Assembly: GCF_000374465.1 (NCBI RefSeq)
Contig: NZ_KB894528.1
Coordinates: 1 to 64,000 of the forward strand
Source: Ahrensia kielensis DSM 5890
Lineage (GTDB): Bacteria > Pseudomonadota > Alphaproteobacteria > Rhizobiales > Rhizobiaceae
Length of the DNA: 64,000 bases
Direction of reading: 5' to 3'
A model generated the notes under the pieces. The model ran no database searches. It was not told where the DNA came from and saw only the letters and a list, made by a program, of their open reading frames with translations. The first letter of the stretch is position 1. Every line of letters starts with the position of its first letter. Position numbers and translations under genes: made by a program. Shown here in pieces: positions 8,354-17,966 of the stretch.

Positions 8354-8928
8354 GGCATCAACTAAGAAGTAAGCGCAAATTCCGGCACGCCAAAGGTCAC
8401 AAGCCAGGGTCAGGGCAACAAATTGTCGAAGGGGTATCCATCCGCGAAAGACCCGCTGCCGTTGAGGACCGCGCTGTTCCTGGACATTGGGAGGGCGATC
8501 TCATTTGCGGATCAAAGAATAGCTACATTGCTACAGTTGTTGAACGCCAGACCCGGTTTACGATCTTGGTAAAGGTCGATGGCAAAAAGATCGATCGCGT
8601 TGTGCCCGCTTTAGCTCGCCAAATGACTGAATTGCCCGACAGGCTAAAGCAGAGCCTCACTTGGGATCGGGGCACCGAATTGGCCTCACACCAGAAGTTT
8701 ACTGTCTCGACAGTCATTGATGTCTACTTTTGCGACCCAAGCAGTCCATGGCAACGCGGAACAAATGAAAACACCGATGGCTTGCTGCGCCAATACTTCC
8801 CGAAAGGTTCCTGCCTTTTCAGCTACTCTCAGGAACAGTTGGACGAGATCGCAAACCATCTTAATAACCGGCCACGGAAAACCTTGGGATTCCTGACGAC
8901 AGCGCGTAGGCTAGAGCAGGTGTTGTAG
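8354..8928 (+). pseudogene. IS30-family transposase, C-terminal fragment
   Basis: About 190 codons cover the DDE integrase core of an IS30 transposase: IRERPAAVEDRAVPGHWEGD (first D), LTWDRGTELA (second D), WQRGTNENTDGLLRQYFPKG (glutamate), ending NRPRKTLGFLTTARRL. The N-terminal helix-turn-helix half of the usual 330-380 residues is missing and the open frame has only an accidental TTG. It lies between two polysaccharide genes on the opposite strand, a sign of past insertion into the locus. It is not expected to move by itself. Confidence 0.88.
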
Positions 8929-8942
8929 TGACCGCCTGAATC

Positions 8943-8970
8943 CATCACCGTTATTTTTAGGGGATTGCCA
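8943..8970 (+). repeat. Remnant resembling the IS3 right end
   Basis: The bases CACCGTTATTTTTAGGGG followed by ATTGCC closely match the right end of the IS3 element at 3317-3342 (CACCGTTATTTTTAGGGGGG then ATTACC). No IS3 gene is present here. It may be a scar of a lost IS3-family copy or a shared end of another element. Confidence 0.5.
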
Positions 8971-9002
8971 CAATTTCTTCGCCTTTGTAATTAAAGCGTG
9001 AA

Positions 9003-10241
9003 TCAGTTGCGTGCATTAGTTTCGAATTTCTGCTTATACTTCAAGCGAGCTGCGGCAGCAACTAAAACACCAAGAGTCATCCCCGTTGCAGCCATCATGC
9101 GGTCGTCTGAAAGGTGTGTGCCGGTCAATCCATAGATAAAGATGCCGGAGTATAAAATAATCAGTGATGATCTATGATGTGCCGTATTTAAATACCTGTA
9201 TAAATATCTAAATATCAATATGTGAAACGAACTTACTAATAAGAAACCAATAATTCCGTGGACGGCGAGTTCATGTATAAAGGTATTATGAAGATGGTTG
9301 AAGCTTAAACCGTGATTTAACTCTGTTCCTAAATAAGACAAAGTTAAATTTGGAATGCTACATTGTCCTACACCGAAGAAAGGGTTTTGCGAAAAAAGCT
9401 GCAGTCCAAGGTGCCACATATGCAGCCTCAGCATAACTGACTGATCAGCGCTTGCTTCTTCTAAAATGTGATTTAGCGAATTCGATAGCCGTAGTCGTTC
9501 TCCGAAAAAAGTGATTATTGCCAGAATTATGAGGATACCACCCACGATTAGAAATATGGTGTTTAAGTTTAAAGTATCTTTCTTATTGGAATGATGCATG
9601 GCGCTCACTAAATCCCAAAGGAATACCAACACATAAAAAACGACTAAAATACGGTTGCCTGTCGCTATAACAATCAGGAAACTTAAATAAAACGGCAGCA
9701 AATTATGTAATTTTGGCTCACTTGAGTGCAGGGAAAAGCGGGTTAGGCAAGCGAAAATCATTAGCACATAGCCGGCGATGAGTGGATTGGTGCCAAAGCC
9801 TAACCGAAGATTATTGGTGGTTATTATCCAATATGCAGAATAGATTGAAGCAATGATAATAGCTAAGCGGCAACCAAGTACGAATACTCGTAAAGGATCG
9901 CGCACCAAAACTAAGCCTACAGCAAGAGGGCCAATCAGTGCGAGATATGCTTGGTAAGGGGTGCAAATCATCGACCACTGCTGAGTGCCGATGATGTCTG
10001 CAATCATTCGGATAATAGTATAAGCGGCAATAATTAAGCCTATAAACTTTAAGCTTTGGTTTGAAACTCGACTGGATTTATGTTTTCCAAAGATAAGCCA
10101 AATGCCCATTATTGAAAAAATAGCATTAAGTAAACCGATAAAAAACGGATCCAAAATGAACAAAAGGGGGGCGGATGCAAGAAGAAGTGAATCAAAGCCC
10201 CGACTGCGCCAGTAGAAAAATTTATAAAAACCACTTATCAT
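9003..10241 (-). CDS. O-antigen ligase / Wzy-type polymerase
   Basis: An integral membrane protein of 412 aa with roughly ten to twelve hydrophobic segments. It has the large periplasmic loop of the Wzy_C family (about 275-325), where GVGQCSIPNL and SFNHLHNTFIHELAVHG include the conserved histidines before a downstream membrane segment. Such enzymes either join O-antigen to lipid A-core (WaaL) or polymerise O-units (Wzy); the sequence alone does not decide between them. It overlaps the GT25 gene by four bases (ATGA), so the two are one transcription unit. Confidence 0.85.
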   Translation of the reverse strand: MISGFYKFFYWRSRGFDSLLLASAPLLFILDPFFIGLLNAIFSIMGIWLIFGKHKSSRVSNQSLKFIGLIIAAYTIIRMIADIIGTQQWSMICTPYQAYLALIGPLAVGLVLVRDPLRVFVLGCRLAIIIASIYSAYWIITTNNLRLGFGTNPLIAGYVLMIFACLTRFSLHSSEPKLHNLLPFYLSFLIVIATGNRILVVFYVLVFLWDLVSAMHHSNKKDTLNLNTIFLIVGGILIILAIITFFGERLRLSNSLNHILEEASADQSVMLRLHMWHLGLQLFSQNPFFGVGQCSIPNLTLSYLGTELNHGLSFNHLHNTFIHELAVHGIIGFLLVSSFHILIFRYLYRYLNTAHHRSSLIILYSGIFIYGLTGTHLSDDRMMAATGMTLGVLVAAAARLKYKQKFETNARN

Positions 10242-10996
10242 TTGAAGTTAATTCGCCTAGAGCGTGCGATATAAGTAAAGCGGCGGAGTAATTCTACAGT
10301 TCGAAAGTAGTAAGTGGGGAATCGCTTATACCATCGAAATTTCGCGTAATTTGTGTTCCCCTTATGCACTTCAATCACAGAGACATTATTGGCTGGTAAG
10401 TTTAATAAATTGGGTTTCGTTTGCACGACATCTACACCGTGGCTCCAACTACGCTCAATCATGATGTCGACTGGTAAATATCCGGGATTTAATTTCTTCA
10501 ATAAATGCTTGGCTCCATTACGGGTAATCCAATATGCCGCCGAACTGCCTGTTGGCCCAAACCAGCATCTACCAATAGCATGACCCAGCACTTGCGGAGT
10601 TTGTTTTTGGAACCAAGGAATGCGGTGTGAAATTAATCTGACAATCAATAATTCGTTTTCATAATTTTCATCCAAAAAATCGCAAAAGGAGGATAAATTT
10701 GAATTTAATACAACGTCGTCCTCTATGATGACGCCGGTTGGCTGACCAGATTCTAAAAACATATTAAGTGCATTTATATGACTGCGGTAACAGCCGTATT
10801 CGCCTGGCTTTGCCGGACGCCCATTACATCTCTCAAATTTTTCAGTATCGAAATTTTCCCATTCTTTTGGATTCAGCAAACTACCATCAACAGCCGCGAC
10901 CCGCGTGAGATTAATTTTATAGGCAAGTGCACTTTCAGACAAAGCCGACCAGCGCTCATGGGAGCGGTCTAAATTGATTGCAAAATAATTTGGCAT
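10238..10996 (-). CDS. Glycosyltransferase family 25 (LPS biosynthesis)
   Basis: A 252-aa cytoplasmic transferase of the GT25 family, which adds sugars (often galactose) to LPS. Family marks are INLDRSHERW at the N terminus, RVAAVDGS, GEYGCYRSHINALNMFLESG, and the acidic motif GVIIEDDVVL around residue 90. SSAAYWITRNGAKHLL is the typical later segment. It is transcribed away from the dehydratase gene at 11220. The 223-base divergent region between them is AT-rich and should hold both promoters; no clear sites could be picked. Confidence 0.9.
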   Translation of the reverse strand: MPNYFAINLDRSHERWSALSESALAYKINLTRVAAVDGSLLNPKEWENFDTEKFERCNGRPAKPGEYGCYRSHINALNMFLESGQPTGVIIEDDVVLNSNLSSFCDFLDENYENELLIVRLISHRIPWFQKQTPQVLGHAIGRCWFGPTGSSAAYWITRNGAKHLLKKLNPGYLPVDIMIERSWSHGVDVVQTKPNLLNLPANNVSVIEVHKGNTNYAKFRWYKRFPTYYFRTVELLRRFTYIARSRRINFK

Positions 10997-11219
10997 TGTT
11001 AGAGGCTTTCGGATTGTATGAATAGCAACTTACTAGTTTTTTTGTGTTATCCAGTCGAGTTATTTTTGTGTGTAGATTACTCGTTTGTGTTTTGCGGTTA
11101 CCTTTAGGATATTTATTTGATTGTTGTAGCTATTCTCTGCGAGCTTTTTAGTAGAAGTTGCTACTTTATGGCTGTAGTTGGACAAACACGGCGCAATTGA
11201 TAATTAGTGATTTATATTT

Positions 11220-13106
11220 ATGAAAATTTATTTGCGGCGGTTACTGCCGTTTGATCCAGTAAATCTATCTCGACGAACCAAAAGCATAATGACAATTGCT
11301 CTTGATGGCTTTTTGTTACCATTTAGCTTATGGGCTGCGTTCGGGTTTCGTTTAGGGATTTTAGATCCGACAACTTACGTGAACTCTGGGGATCTTATCG
11401 CAATCATTGTTTCGTCTTACGTTGCGCTCATATCTTTCCGACTTTATCGATTGAAATTAAATGCGTTTGACATATGGGCTATCAGTAAGCTTGCCCGTTT
11501 TTCTTTTGTGTTAATCGCGATTACAGGTTTGGTCGATTTTTTTGCTTATTCAGGGGTGCCACGATCCGTGCCAATTTTATATGGCGCGTCATTTTTCTTA
11601 TTTGCTATCGTTTCTCGAATTGTTTTTATACATCTCATTAAAGCCCTATCAAGGTTGGATAACACGGTGGACTCTGTTGCTATTTATGGGGCGGGTTCAG
11701 CAGGCATACAATTGGCGCTTGCTCTCAAACAATCTAAAGAAGTACTCCCATATTGTTTTGTTGATGATAATCCATCAATCAAAGGGATGATCGTTACCGG
11801 TTTGAAGGTTTGTAAACCCAGCGTTTTGGAGAGCCTTGTCAAGAAAGGGATCATACAAAGGGTATTGATCGCAATTCCTTCTCTAACAAGCGGTGACCGA
11901 GCCAAACTTGTTTCAAAATTATCGACGTTAGGGTGTAAAATTCAAGTTATACCATCTTACGTAGATCTAATCTCTGGACGCAATACAGTAAGTGATCTGA
12001 GGCAAGTTACGCCAGATGAGCTGTTGAATCGTAGTATTGTGGATCTTGGTACCGCAGAACTGAAGAACACTTATGCTGGCCGCAATGTTATGGTGACAGG
12101 CGCAGGTGGTTCAATAGGGTCTGAACTCTGCAAGCAATTACTATCATGTAATCCGCGTAAATTAGTAATGTTTGAACGTGGCGAACATGCACTTTACGAA
12201 ATCGACAATGAGTTACGTGCTTTTACGCAATCTAACGATATTGAAATGGTACGTTGCTTGGGATCTGTTACGGATAGAGCAGCTGTTGATGCCGCCATCC
12301 GCAATCATGATGTCGAGATTATTTTGCATGCGGCGGCCTACAAGCATGTTCCAATGGTTGAAGAAAATGAGGTTGAAGGTGCACGCAATAATATAATCGG
12401 TACCTTTGAGGTTGCAGATGCCGCGCGTGTTGCTGAAATTGAACGGTTTATTCTGATATCTACCGATAAAGCTGTTCGCCCGACCAATGTTATGGGAGCG
12501 ACAAAGCGTCTTGCTGAACAACTTGTTCATGATGTTCAATCAAAAACGAACAAGACTAAATATTCGATGGTACGTTTTGGAAACGTGCTTGGATCATCTG
12601 GCTCCGTCGTGCCTTTGTTTAACAGGCAGATCGCTAAAGGCGGGCCTATAACGATCACACATGCTGATGTCACGCGCTATTTTATGACGATTCCAGAGGC
12701 TGCACGCCTAGTTTTGATTGCGGGTTCTCACTCAACTGGCGATGATTTGTTTGTTTTAGACATGGGTAAGCCGGTTAAGATTATAGATCTTGCCCGCAAG
12801 ATGATTGAGCTTGCAGGTAGGACAATATGCGATGAAGAAAATCCAAATGGTGATATCAAGATTGAGGTCACAGGTTTGCGACCAGGTGAAAAACTATACG
12901 AAGAAGTACTTATAGATAAGGTTTCAAAAATAAACTCTCCTCATGAAAAGATTTTCCACGCGAACGAGAAATCATTGTCTCAAGCGGAAGCTACCCAAAT
13001 GTACAAGCAGTTAAAAAAAGCTGTGCAAACGAGGGACGCAAAAGCAGTCCGCGGTATAATTGAGAAATATGTAGAGAAGCCGCCAGTGGAATCTTCATCA
13101 CATTGA
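11220..13106 (+). CDS. Membrane-bound nucleotide-sugar dehydratase (FlaA1/WbpM/CapD type)
   Basis: A 628-aa inner-membrane enzyme that probably makes a 4-keto-6-deoxy sugar nucleotide (UDP-GlcNAc 4,6-dehydratase class). The first about 125 residues carry four membrane spans. A CoA-binding-like Rossmann region follows (IYGAGSAGIQLALAL). The C-terminal catalytic SDR domain starts at about residue 290 with VMVTGAGGSIGSELCKQLL. The active-site stretch is ISTDKAVRPTNVMGATKRLA, and further conserved blocks are MVRFGNVLGSSGSVVPLF and GLRPGEKLYEEVL. The length is normal for the long membrane form. It is a typical end gene of O-antigen clusters. Confidence 0.92.
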   Translation: MKIYLRRLLPFDPVNLSRRTKSIMTIALDGFLLPFSLWAAFGFRLGILDPTTYVNSGDLIAIIVSSYVALISFRLYRLKLNAFDIWAISKLARFSFVLIAITGLVDFFAYSGVPRSVPILYGASFFLFAIVSRIVFIHLIKALSRLDNTVDSVAIYGAGSAGIQLALALKQSKEVLPYCFVDDNPSIKGMIVTGLKVCKPSVLESLVKKGIIQRVLIAIPSLTSGDRAKLVSKLSTLGCKIQVIPSYVDLISGRNTVSDLRQVTPDELLNRSIVDLGTAELKNTYAGRNVMVTGAGGSIGSELCKQLLSCNPRKLVMFERGEHALYEIDNELRAFTQSNDIEMVRCLGSVTDRAAVDAAIRNHDVEIILHAAAYKHVPMVEENEVEGARNNIIGTFEVADAARVAEIERFILISTDKAVRPTNVMGATKRLAEQLVHDVQSKTNKTKYSMVRFGNVLGSSGSVVPLFNRQIAKGGPITITHADVTRYFMTIPEAARLVLIAGSHSTGDDLFVLDMGKPVKIIDLARKMIELAGRTICDEENPNGDIKIEVTGLRPGEKLYEEVLIDKVSKINSPHEKIFHANEKSLSQAEATQMYKQLKKAVQTRDAKAVRGIIEKYVEKPPVESSSH

Positions 13107-13376
13107 ACTAATGAAATCTTTTATGCAATTGGATTTGATGAGTGTACGGCTTCGTGATTAGCATAAACAGCGCTATGACGCAGAGAATTGTGGGACGCCC
13201 TTCTAGCTAAGTCATTGTTTTGTATATGCCTTGATTTGGTCCCACTTTGCAGTAAGTTATTGATCGTGCGAAAAGTTTATGGGCCCTCCGAGACTCGGTA
13301 AGTGTTTTAAAAAGAACAATTTATATATTTGTTCTATCTTTTTCCAATGCCTTGTTCATCGCTTTAGACGAAAGTT

Positions 13377-13761
13377 TTGAACTGCTATTGTTATGTCGGC
13401 TGTTTGGATGCTGGCGGCCTGCTCGAAAACACTATTTTTATTATCCAAAGTGACCATTTGATGATGGGGTCAGATTTTACTTCACGGCTGAATAAGCTTG
13501 AACTTAGAAACCTCTTCATGGCTTTTGGCCCAAACATTAAGTCAGAAGGAATTGATCGAATCGCCTCTATGATGGATGTTTATCCAACCATTCTTGATAT
13601 GTTTGAATATGAACTTCCAGAAGACGCTGCAGCGTTCGGCGTTTCGCTATACTCAGATAAGCAGAACCTAGGCGCAGGAAGCGCTTAATCAAGCGATACA
13701 GATTGATGCTGACTTGCGTAGGCTACACTGGTTAGAGTATGACGTAGGCATTGATAGCTAA
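13377..13761 (+). pseudogene. Sulfatase/phosphoglycerol-transferase-like C-terminal fragment, frameshifted
   Basis: Only the end of an alkaline-phosphatase-superfamily enzyme is left. The frame LLENTIFIIQSDH contains the SDH metal-ligand motif, and MDVYPTILDMFEYELPED is the typical sulfatase C-terminal block. At about 13670 the reading frame breaks: one frame ends at 13688, while the next frame (from 13675) continues in character with ALNQAIQIDADLRRLHWLEY to a stop at 13759-13761. This points to a one-base indel. The upstream catalytic half is missing; 13107-13376 has no recognisable coding remnant. Confidence 0.7.
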
Positions 13762-13943
13762 TCACGAGCAACACATATAATTTTGAATGATATATCTCTT
13801 GTCGACAAGACGAGTGTAAAGGTAGCATTCATCGATGCGAAAATATTTTGCTCAGCGCAAGAGGTGCATGTTATGTCAAGCAGCATCTTTAGTATCTTTG
13901 ACTGCTTGTCTTGTCGCAAGTATACCGCATAATATTAGCAAGC

Positions 13944-15209
13944 ATGCTTTTAAAATTTAAGAGAACAATTGATAGATTCGGAATATTTGTGGATAGAGAT
14001 TTCTCGAAAAGTAATTGGTTTTTTGCACTAATACTCGCGATTTTTTTCTCGATACTCACTTTAAAAACCGCAACGAACGTCACGTTTCCTTACATTAATC
14101 TCGATGAGCAAGGCCATATTTCATACGCCCTGTATCTTTCTCAAGCCAAAGATTGGTTCCCAGAGTTAAATCAAATACGGATTTATGACTTTGCTCAAAA
14201 GCAATGGAGTAATGAGTTTAATTTCATTAATCATCCACCACTTGCATATCATTTACTGAATTTTTTTTCAGATATTGATCCGCCGAAACCAGAAAACCGA
14301 TTTGTATCGGTTGCTTTTTTTTCCTTAGGTTTTTGGGCTCTTCTTTTTGGCCTTCATAAAACGAGTATGTTCTCTAATTTGGGTTTGTTGGCAGTAACTG
14401 CGTTTTGTATCTTGCTGAAAATCCACCTCTTTAGTGCAACTTTCACCAATGATTCTATTGCTTTTGTGGGAGGCGCAATAGTGTTCTTGGGCACGGTTAT
14501 GCTCTGGAATAAACCTTCTGTAGTAGCGGCTACTCATATTTCATTTGCTCTTGGAGGGGGTGGTTTAGTATTATGTTTAGCGGCTAAACTAAACGTCGCT
14601 GTGCTTGTTGGATTTTATCTTCTCGTCAGCTTTGTATTGTTTGCATGGCAGGAAAATAAGGTTTGCCGACATGTATCAAAACTGCTTTTAGTCAGTCTTG
14701 GTTTACTGTGTTTCTTGGCCGCATTGCCATATGCTAGTTTTCTGCTCGAATTTGGTAGTCCCGCACCAAACACGGCGGGACAAATCAAAATGTTGGTAGA
14801 TAACTTTGATGGGAAAAGACTCGATTTAGGCCTCTATCTCTTTTTTAGCCTAAAAGGCGCTCTTGAAAATGCTGGGCCAGATGCATTCATTACATATACT
14901 ATATTTGCTGGCACTACTGTTATTACAGCGATTATTAGAGCAATACGTCCGAGCGCTGGTTTTGTTGCCGTTAGCCTCCAAAATATCGCTATTGCAACAT
15001 TAAGCGCTACCGCATTTACATTTGCGGTGCATATCGGTTTTTCTTATCAACGTCATCTGGAATATGGTTGGCAACCTGAACTCTACCCTCGGTACTATTT
15101 TCCCTTACTTGGTCCTTATTTACTTTTGTTTTTTTCGTCTCTCGCAAAGCTTGGGCCGCTGCGTGCCTTTGCGCAAATAGGGTGCTCGACACCGAAGCAA
15201 GAAACGTAG
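13944..15209 (+). CDS. Multi-spanning membrane protein, possible GT-C glycosyltransferase
   Basis: A 421-aa protein with about ten predicted membrane segments. The first periplasmic loop contains INLDEQGHISYALYLSQAKD and later FINHPPLAYHLLN. An acidic residue pair soon after the first span and an HPP motif are found in GT-C fold proteins (PMT/DUF2142-like) that use polyprenyl-phosphate sugars, so a lipid-linked sugar transferase is the best guess. The ATG at 13944 is preferred to a TTG at 13911. It sits inside the polysaccharide cluster between two broken genes but is itself open. No specific family was recognised with certainty. Confidence 0.6.
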   Translation: MLLKFKRTIDRFGIFVDRDFSKSNWFFALILAIFFSILTLKTATNVTFPYINLDEQGHISYALYLSQAKDWFPELNQIRIYDFAQKQWSNEFNFINHPPLAYHLLNFFSDIDPPKPENRFVSVAFFSLGFWALLFGLHKTSMFSNLGLLAVTAFCILLKIHLFSATFTNDSIAFVGGAIVFLGTVMLWNKPSVVAATHISFALGGGGLVLCLAAKLNVAVLVGFYLLVSFVLFAWQENKVCRHVSKLLLVSLGLLCFLAALPYASFLLEFGSPAPNTAGQIKMLVDNFDGKRLDLGLYLFFSLKGALENAGPDAFITYTIFAGTTVITAIIRAIRPSAGFVAVSLQNIAIATLSATAFTFAVHIGFSYQRHLEYGWQPELYPRYYFPLLGPYLLLFFSSLAKLGPLRAFAQIGCSTPKQET

Positions 15210-15495
15210 AGTTGCGCCTACGCTATTGCTCTGAATACCTTAGGCGCAATCATGCAATTCAATCATAGGTAGATTTTGAAAGAGTTACCTTACAGTGTCT
15301 CGGATCTGACATGCTTTAAGTTTGCGATGGTTAAAGTAATATCTAAAACCACAAGATACACCAAATAAGCAATTTATAAATTGATTTTACATTATACTGT
15401 TGTGTGATTCTGTAATTGTAATTTATTGTTCGTTTACTTTAAATATAAATTGAGAACGTTAATGCGAATAAACTTTCTTGGATTGTGTATACGGT

Positions 15496-16689
15496 ATGGA
15501 TAAAGAAATTACACATCTTCCAAATCTCGACTTACTTTGGTTTTTAGCTGCGCTTGCTGTTGTTGGTACTCATTATGGTTATGTGGGCCCTCATTGGGGT
15601 TTAACGGGATACGCTCCGCCGACAGGTTTTCTCGAAAGCTTTCTAAGGGTTGGATGGATAGGTGTCCCGATATTCTTTGCGATGTCAGGCTTTCTAATCC
15701 CTTATGTGACCAAAAATAGTGATCCATTTTCTTACGGATTCGCACGCGCTCTCCGCTTGTTACCAGGTTTTTGGGTTTGTATGACGATAAGCTTTTTGTT
15801 TTTAAAGCTGCTTAATGATAGCTACTCCGGCTCTTTTATAACGTGGTTTGCAAACTTGTTTATGCTTCCTGAAATTCTAGGGCAGGTGCATGTCGATGGC
15901 GTTTATTGGACACTTGTTTTTGAATTCATATTTTATGGTTGGGCAGGGATATTTATTGCCTTCGGTGTGTTTCATAAGCACATATTGAAAATCAGCGCTT
16001 TGTGGTTGCTCTTCATTTTGATTAAGTTTTTCATTCTCAAAGACTCGTCCTTTGGGCAATTATTCATTTTGAGCCTTGGGTCTGCATTTATCGTTGGAAT
16101 GGTGCTTTGGAGTATTTATGAAAAATGAATATCATTGTTCGCCGTAGCGATATTAATCGGCGCAACGATACAGCTATCTTTCAATTTGCAAATAGTTTCT
16201 ACGCAAACATATTTGCCGACACCGCCACTTCCTTTGTCACTTGCATTCACAACGGGGCTATCAATCTTTGTGGTTAGCGTCGTTGCAGCAGCATTTTTTT
16301 TGCCGCAGATAAAAATTGGTACAAAACAGCTTTACACATTGGGGGCTATTTCCTACCCATAATACCTTCTTCATCAAGAAATCGGATATACAATTTTCAG
16401 GCGCTTCGCTTATCTTGGGCAACCACTGATTCTTATCACAGGCACAACACTATTTATTCTCTTGCTCTCTTTTATGATAAACAAAACTGTTGAGCGACCA
16501 TCTAGAAAGTTACTGCAGCCATATGCTGATCAGCTTTCTTCTTTACTGCAAAGCGGCGTGAAAAAAGTGCTAAATACGCCCTTTTTCCAATCAAAAACAA
16601 ATAAGGCATTTCGATCAAACTCAAATGTTTTTTTAACCAGTCTTTCAATTTTGGCCTATTCTCCAAGCGAAAACAGATTCCCAAACTAA
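15496..16689 (+). pseudogene. Acyltransferase 3 (OafA type) with two in-frame stops
   Basis: A membrane O-acyltransferase that would acetylate surface sugars. From the ATG at 15496 the frame reads LPNLDLLWFLAALAVVGTHY (family start with conserved H) and GVPIFFAMSGFLIPY, then meets TGA at 16126-16128. The same frame continues without shift with ten hydrophobic segments' worth of sequence until TAA at 16360-16362. That stop falls inside GAISYP-stop-YLLHQEIGY, where the family has YPLYLLHQ, so TTA (Leu) has become TAA. Coding character goes on to 16687. Read through, the protein would be 397 residues, a normal length. Two clean nonsense changes and no frameshift suggest recent inactivation. Confidence 0.85.
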
Positions 16690-16745
16690 AGACGCACAAT
16701 AGTTTAACCTTTCGCAACTATGTCTATTCCAATTGGAGTGGCTGA

Positions 16746-17936
16746 ATGGCGATTGAAGGCATAGTTATTGTTGGCGGATCTCATGGCGCGCTTGCCCTTG
16801 CAAGAAGTGTAGGTGATAGCGGTGGCAGTGTAATTTTCATCACAAAAGACTCCAATTTAGCCGTGTGGTCGAGGCATGTATCGCGAACGCTCAGATGGGG
16901 CGGTCCGCAAAATCAAAGCGCTCTAGCGTTTTTGTTAGAAGCGTCTGAAAAATATGAATTGCGTAACCACATCATTATTGCTGGTGGGGATGCGGAAGTT
17001 CAATTCATCGCTGAAAATCATGATAGCTTGTCAAAGCATTTTGAAATGCCTACGCCCAACTGGCATGATCTTCATTGGCTGTGTGATAAACCTTTGCTCT
17101 ATGAGCGCGCTAAAGCGCTTTCGATAGCGATACCTGAAACTTACAAATTAAAATCAGTCGCTGACCTTGAAGAGCAATCCTTTCGCTTTCCTTTGGTACT
17201 AAAGCCAAACATGGGTGGCGGCGAAAATAAACTCACAAAGCAAAAGGTTATTCGCATAGATAATGATGAGGATTTGGCGGCTGAAATCAGCAGTGCTGAA
17301 AAACAAATCGGAATTCAAAACCTCGTGCTTCAAGAACTCATACCAGGTGACGGAAGCAACCAATATTCCTATGCGGGCTATTGGTCGAAACATGGGCCGG
17401 TTGGCGAGTTTGTTGCGCGTCGAACGCGGCAATATCCAGTCGATTTTGGGTTAACAAGCACATTTGTTGAAACTGTAGAAGACGAAGATGTCATCAACTG
17501 TGCCCATAAACTACTTAGATCAGCAAATTTTACTGGGTTGATTGAAATTGAATTTAAGCGCGATCAACGAGATGGAGAGCTGAAGCTTCTCGATGTTAAC
17601 CCACGGCCTTGGTCATGGTTCGGTTTATGTAAATGTGCATCGCTGGATTTGGGTAAATTAATGTTTGAAGGGAAGGCGGATAACAATCCGATTACCCAAA
17701 AAGCTGAAATAGGTGTCACTTGGAGCTATGCAACACGCGATATTTTCGCTGCTGTAAAACTCATACAAAGAAAACAGTTTTCGATCCTTGGTTACATTAA
17801 ATCTGTTGCACAAAACCGCTGTGGAGCAACTTTCAAGATCGATGATCCATTGCCCGCTATTGTGGATTTGCCGATTACTCTTTACCGCGTTTTGACGCGG
17901 CGGGTTTTTAACTTTGGCAGATCTGATCAAGGGTAA
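16746..17936 (+). CDS. ATP-grasp family enzyme
   Basis: A 396-aa protein starting with a nucleotide-binding-like segment (IVIVGGSHGALALARSVG), followed by an ATP-grasp fold. FPLVLKPNMGGGENK (about 147-161) is the ATP lysine and glycine loop, LVLQELIPGDGSNQYSY binds the nucleotide, and LIEIEFKRD with LLDVNPRPWSWFGL holds the Mg ligands E and N. Such enzymes ligate a carboxylate to an amine or thiol through an acyl phosphate. Within this glycan cluster it may attach an amino acid or similar acid to a sugar, but that is inference. The ATG follows the acyltransferase pseudogene after 56 bases. Confidence 0.8.
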   Translation: MAIEGIVIVGGSHGALALARSVGDSGGSVIFITKDSNLAVWSRHVSRTLRWGGPQNQSALAFLLEASEKYELRNHIIIAGGDAEVQFIAENHDSLSKHFEMPTPNWHDLHWLCDKPLLYERAKALSIAIPETYKLKSVADLEEQSFRFPLVLKPNMGGGENKLTKQKVIRIDNDEDLAAEISSAEKQIGIQNLVLQELIPGDGSNQYSYAGYWSKHGPVGEFVARRTRQYPVDFGLTSTFVETVEDEDVINCAHKLLRSANFTGLIEIEFKRDQRDGELKLLDVNPRPWSWFGLCKCASLDLGKLMFEGKADNNPITQKAEIGVTWSYATRDIFAAVKLIQRKQFSILGYIKSVAQNRCGATFKIDDPLPAIVDLPITLYRVLTRRVFNFGRSDQG

Positions 17937-17966
17937 GGTTGAGGCCGTTTCAACCACTCAAATCAA

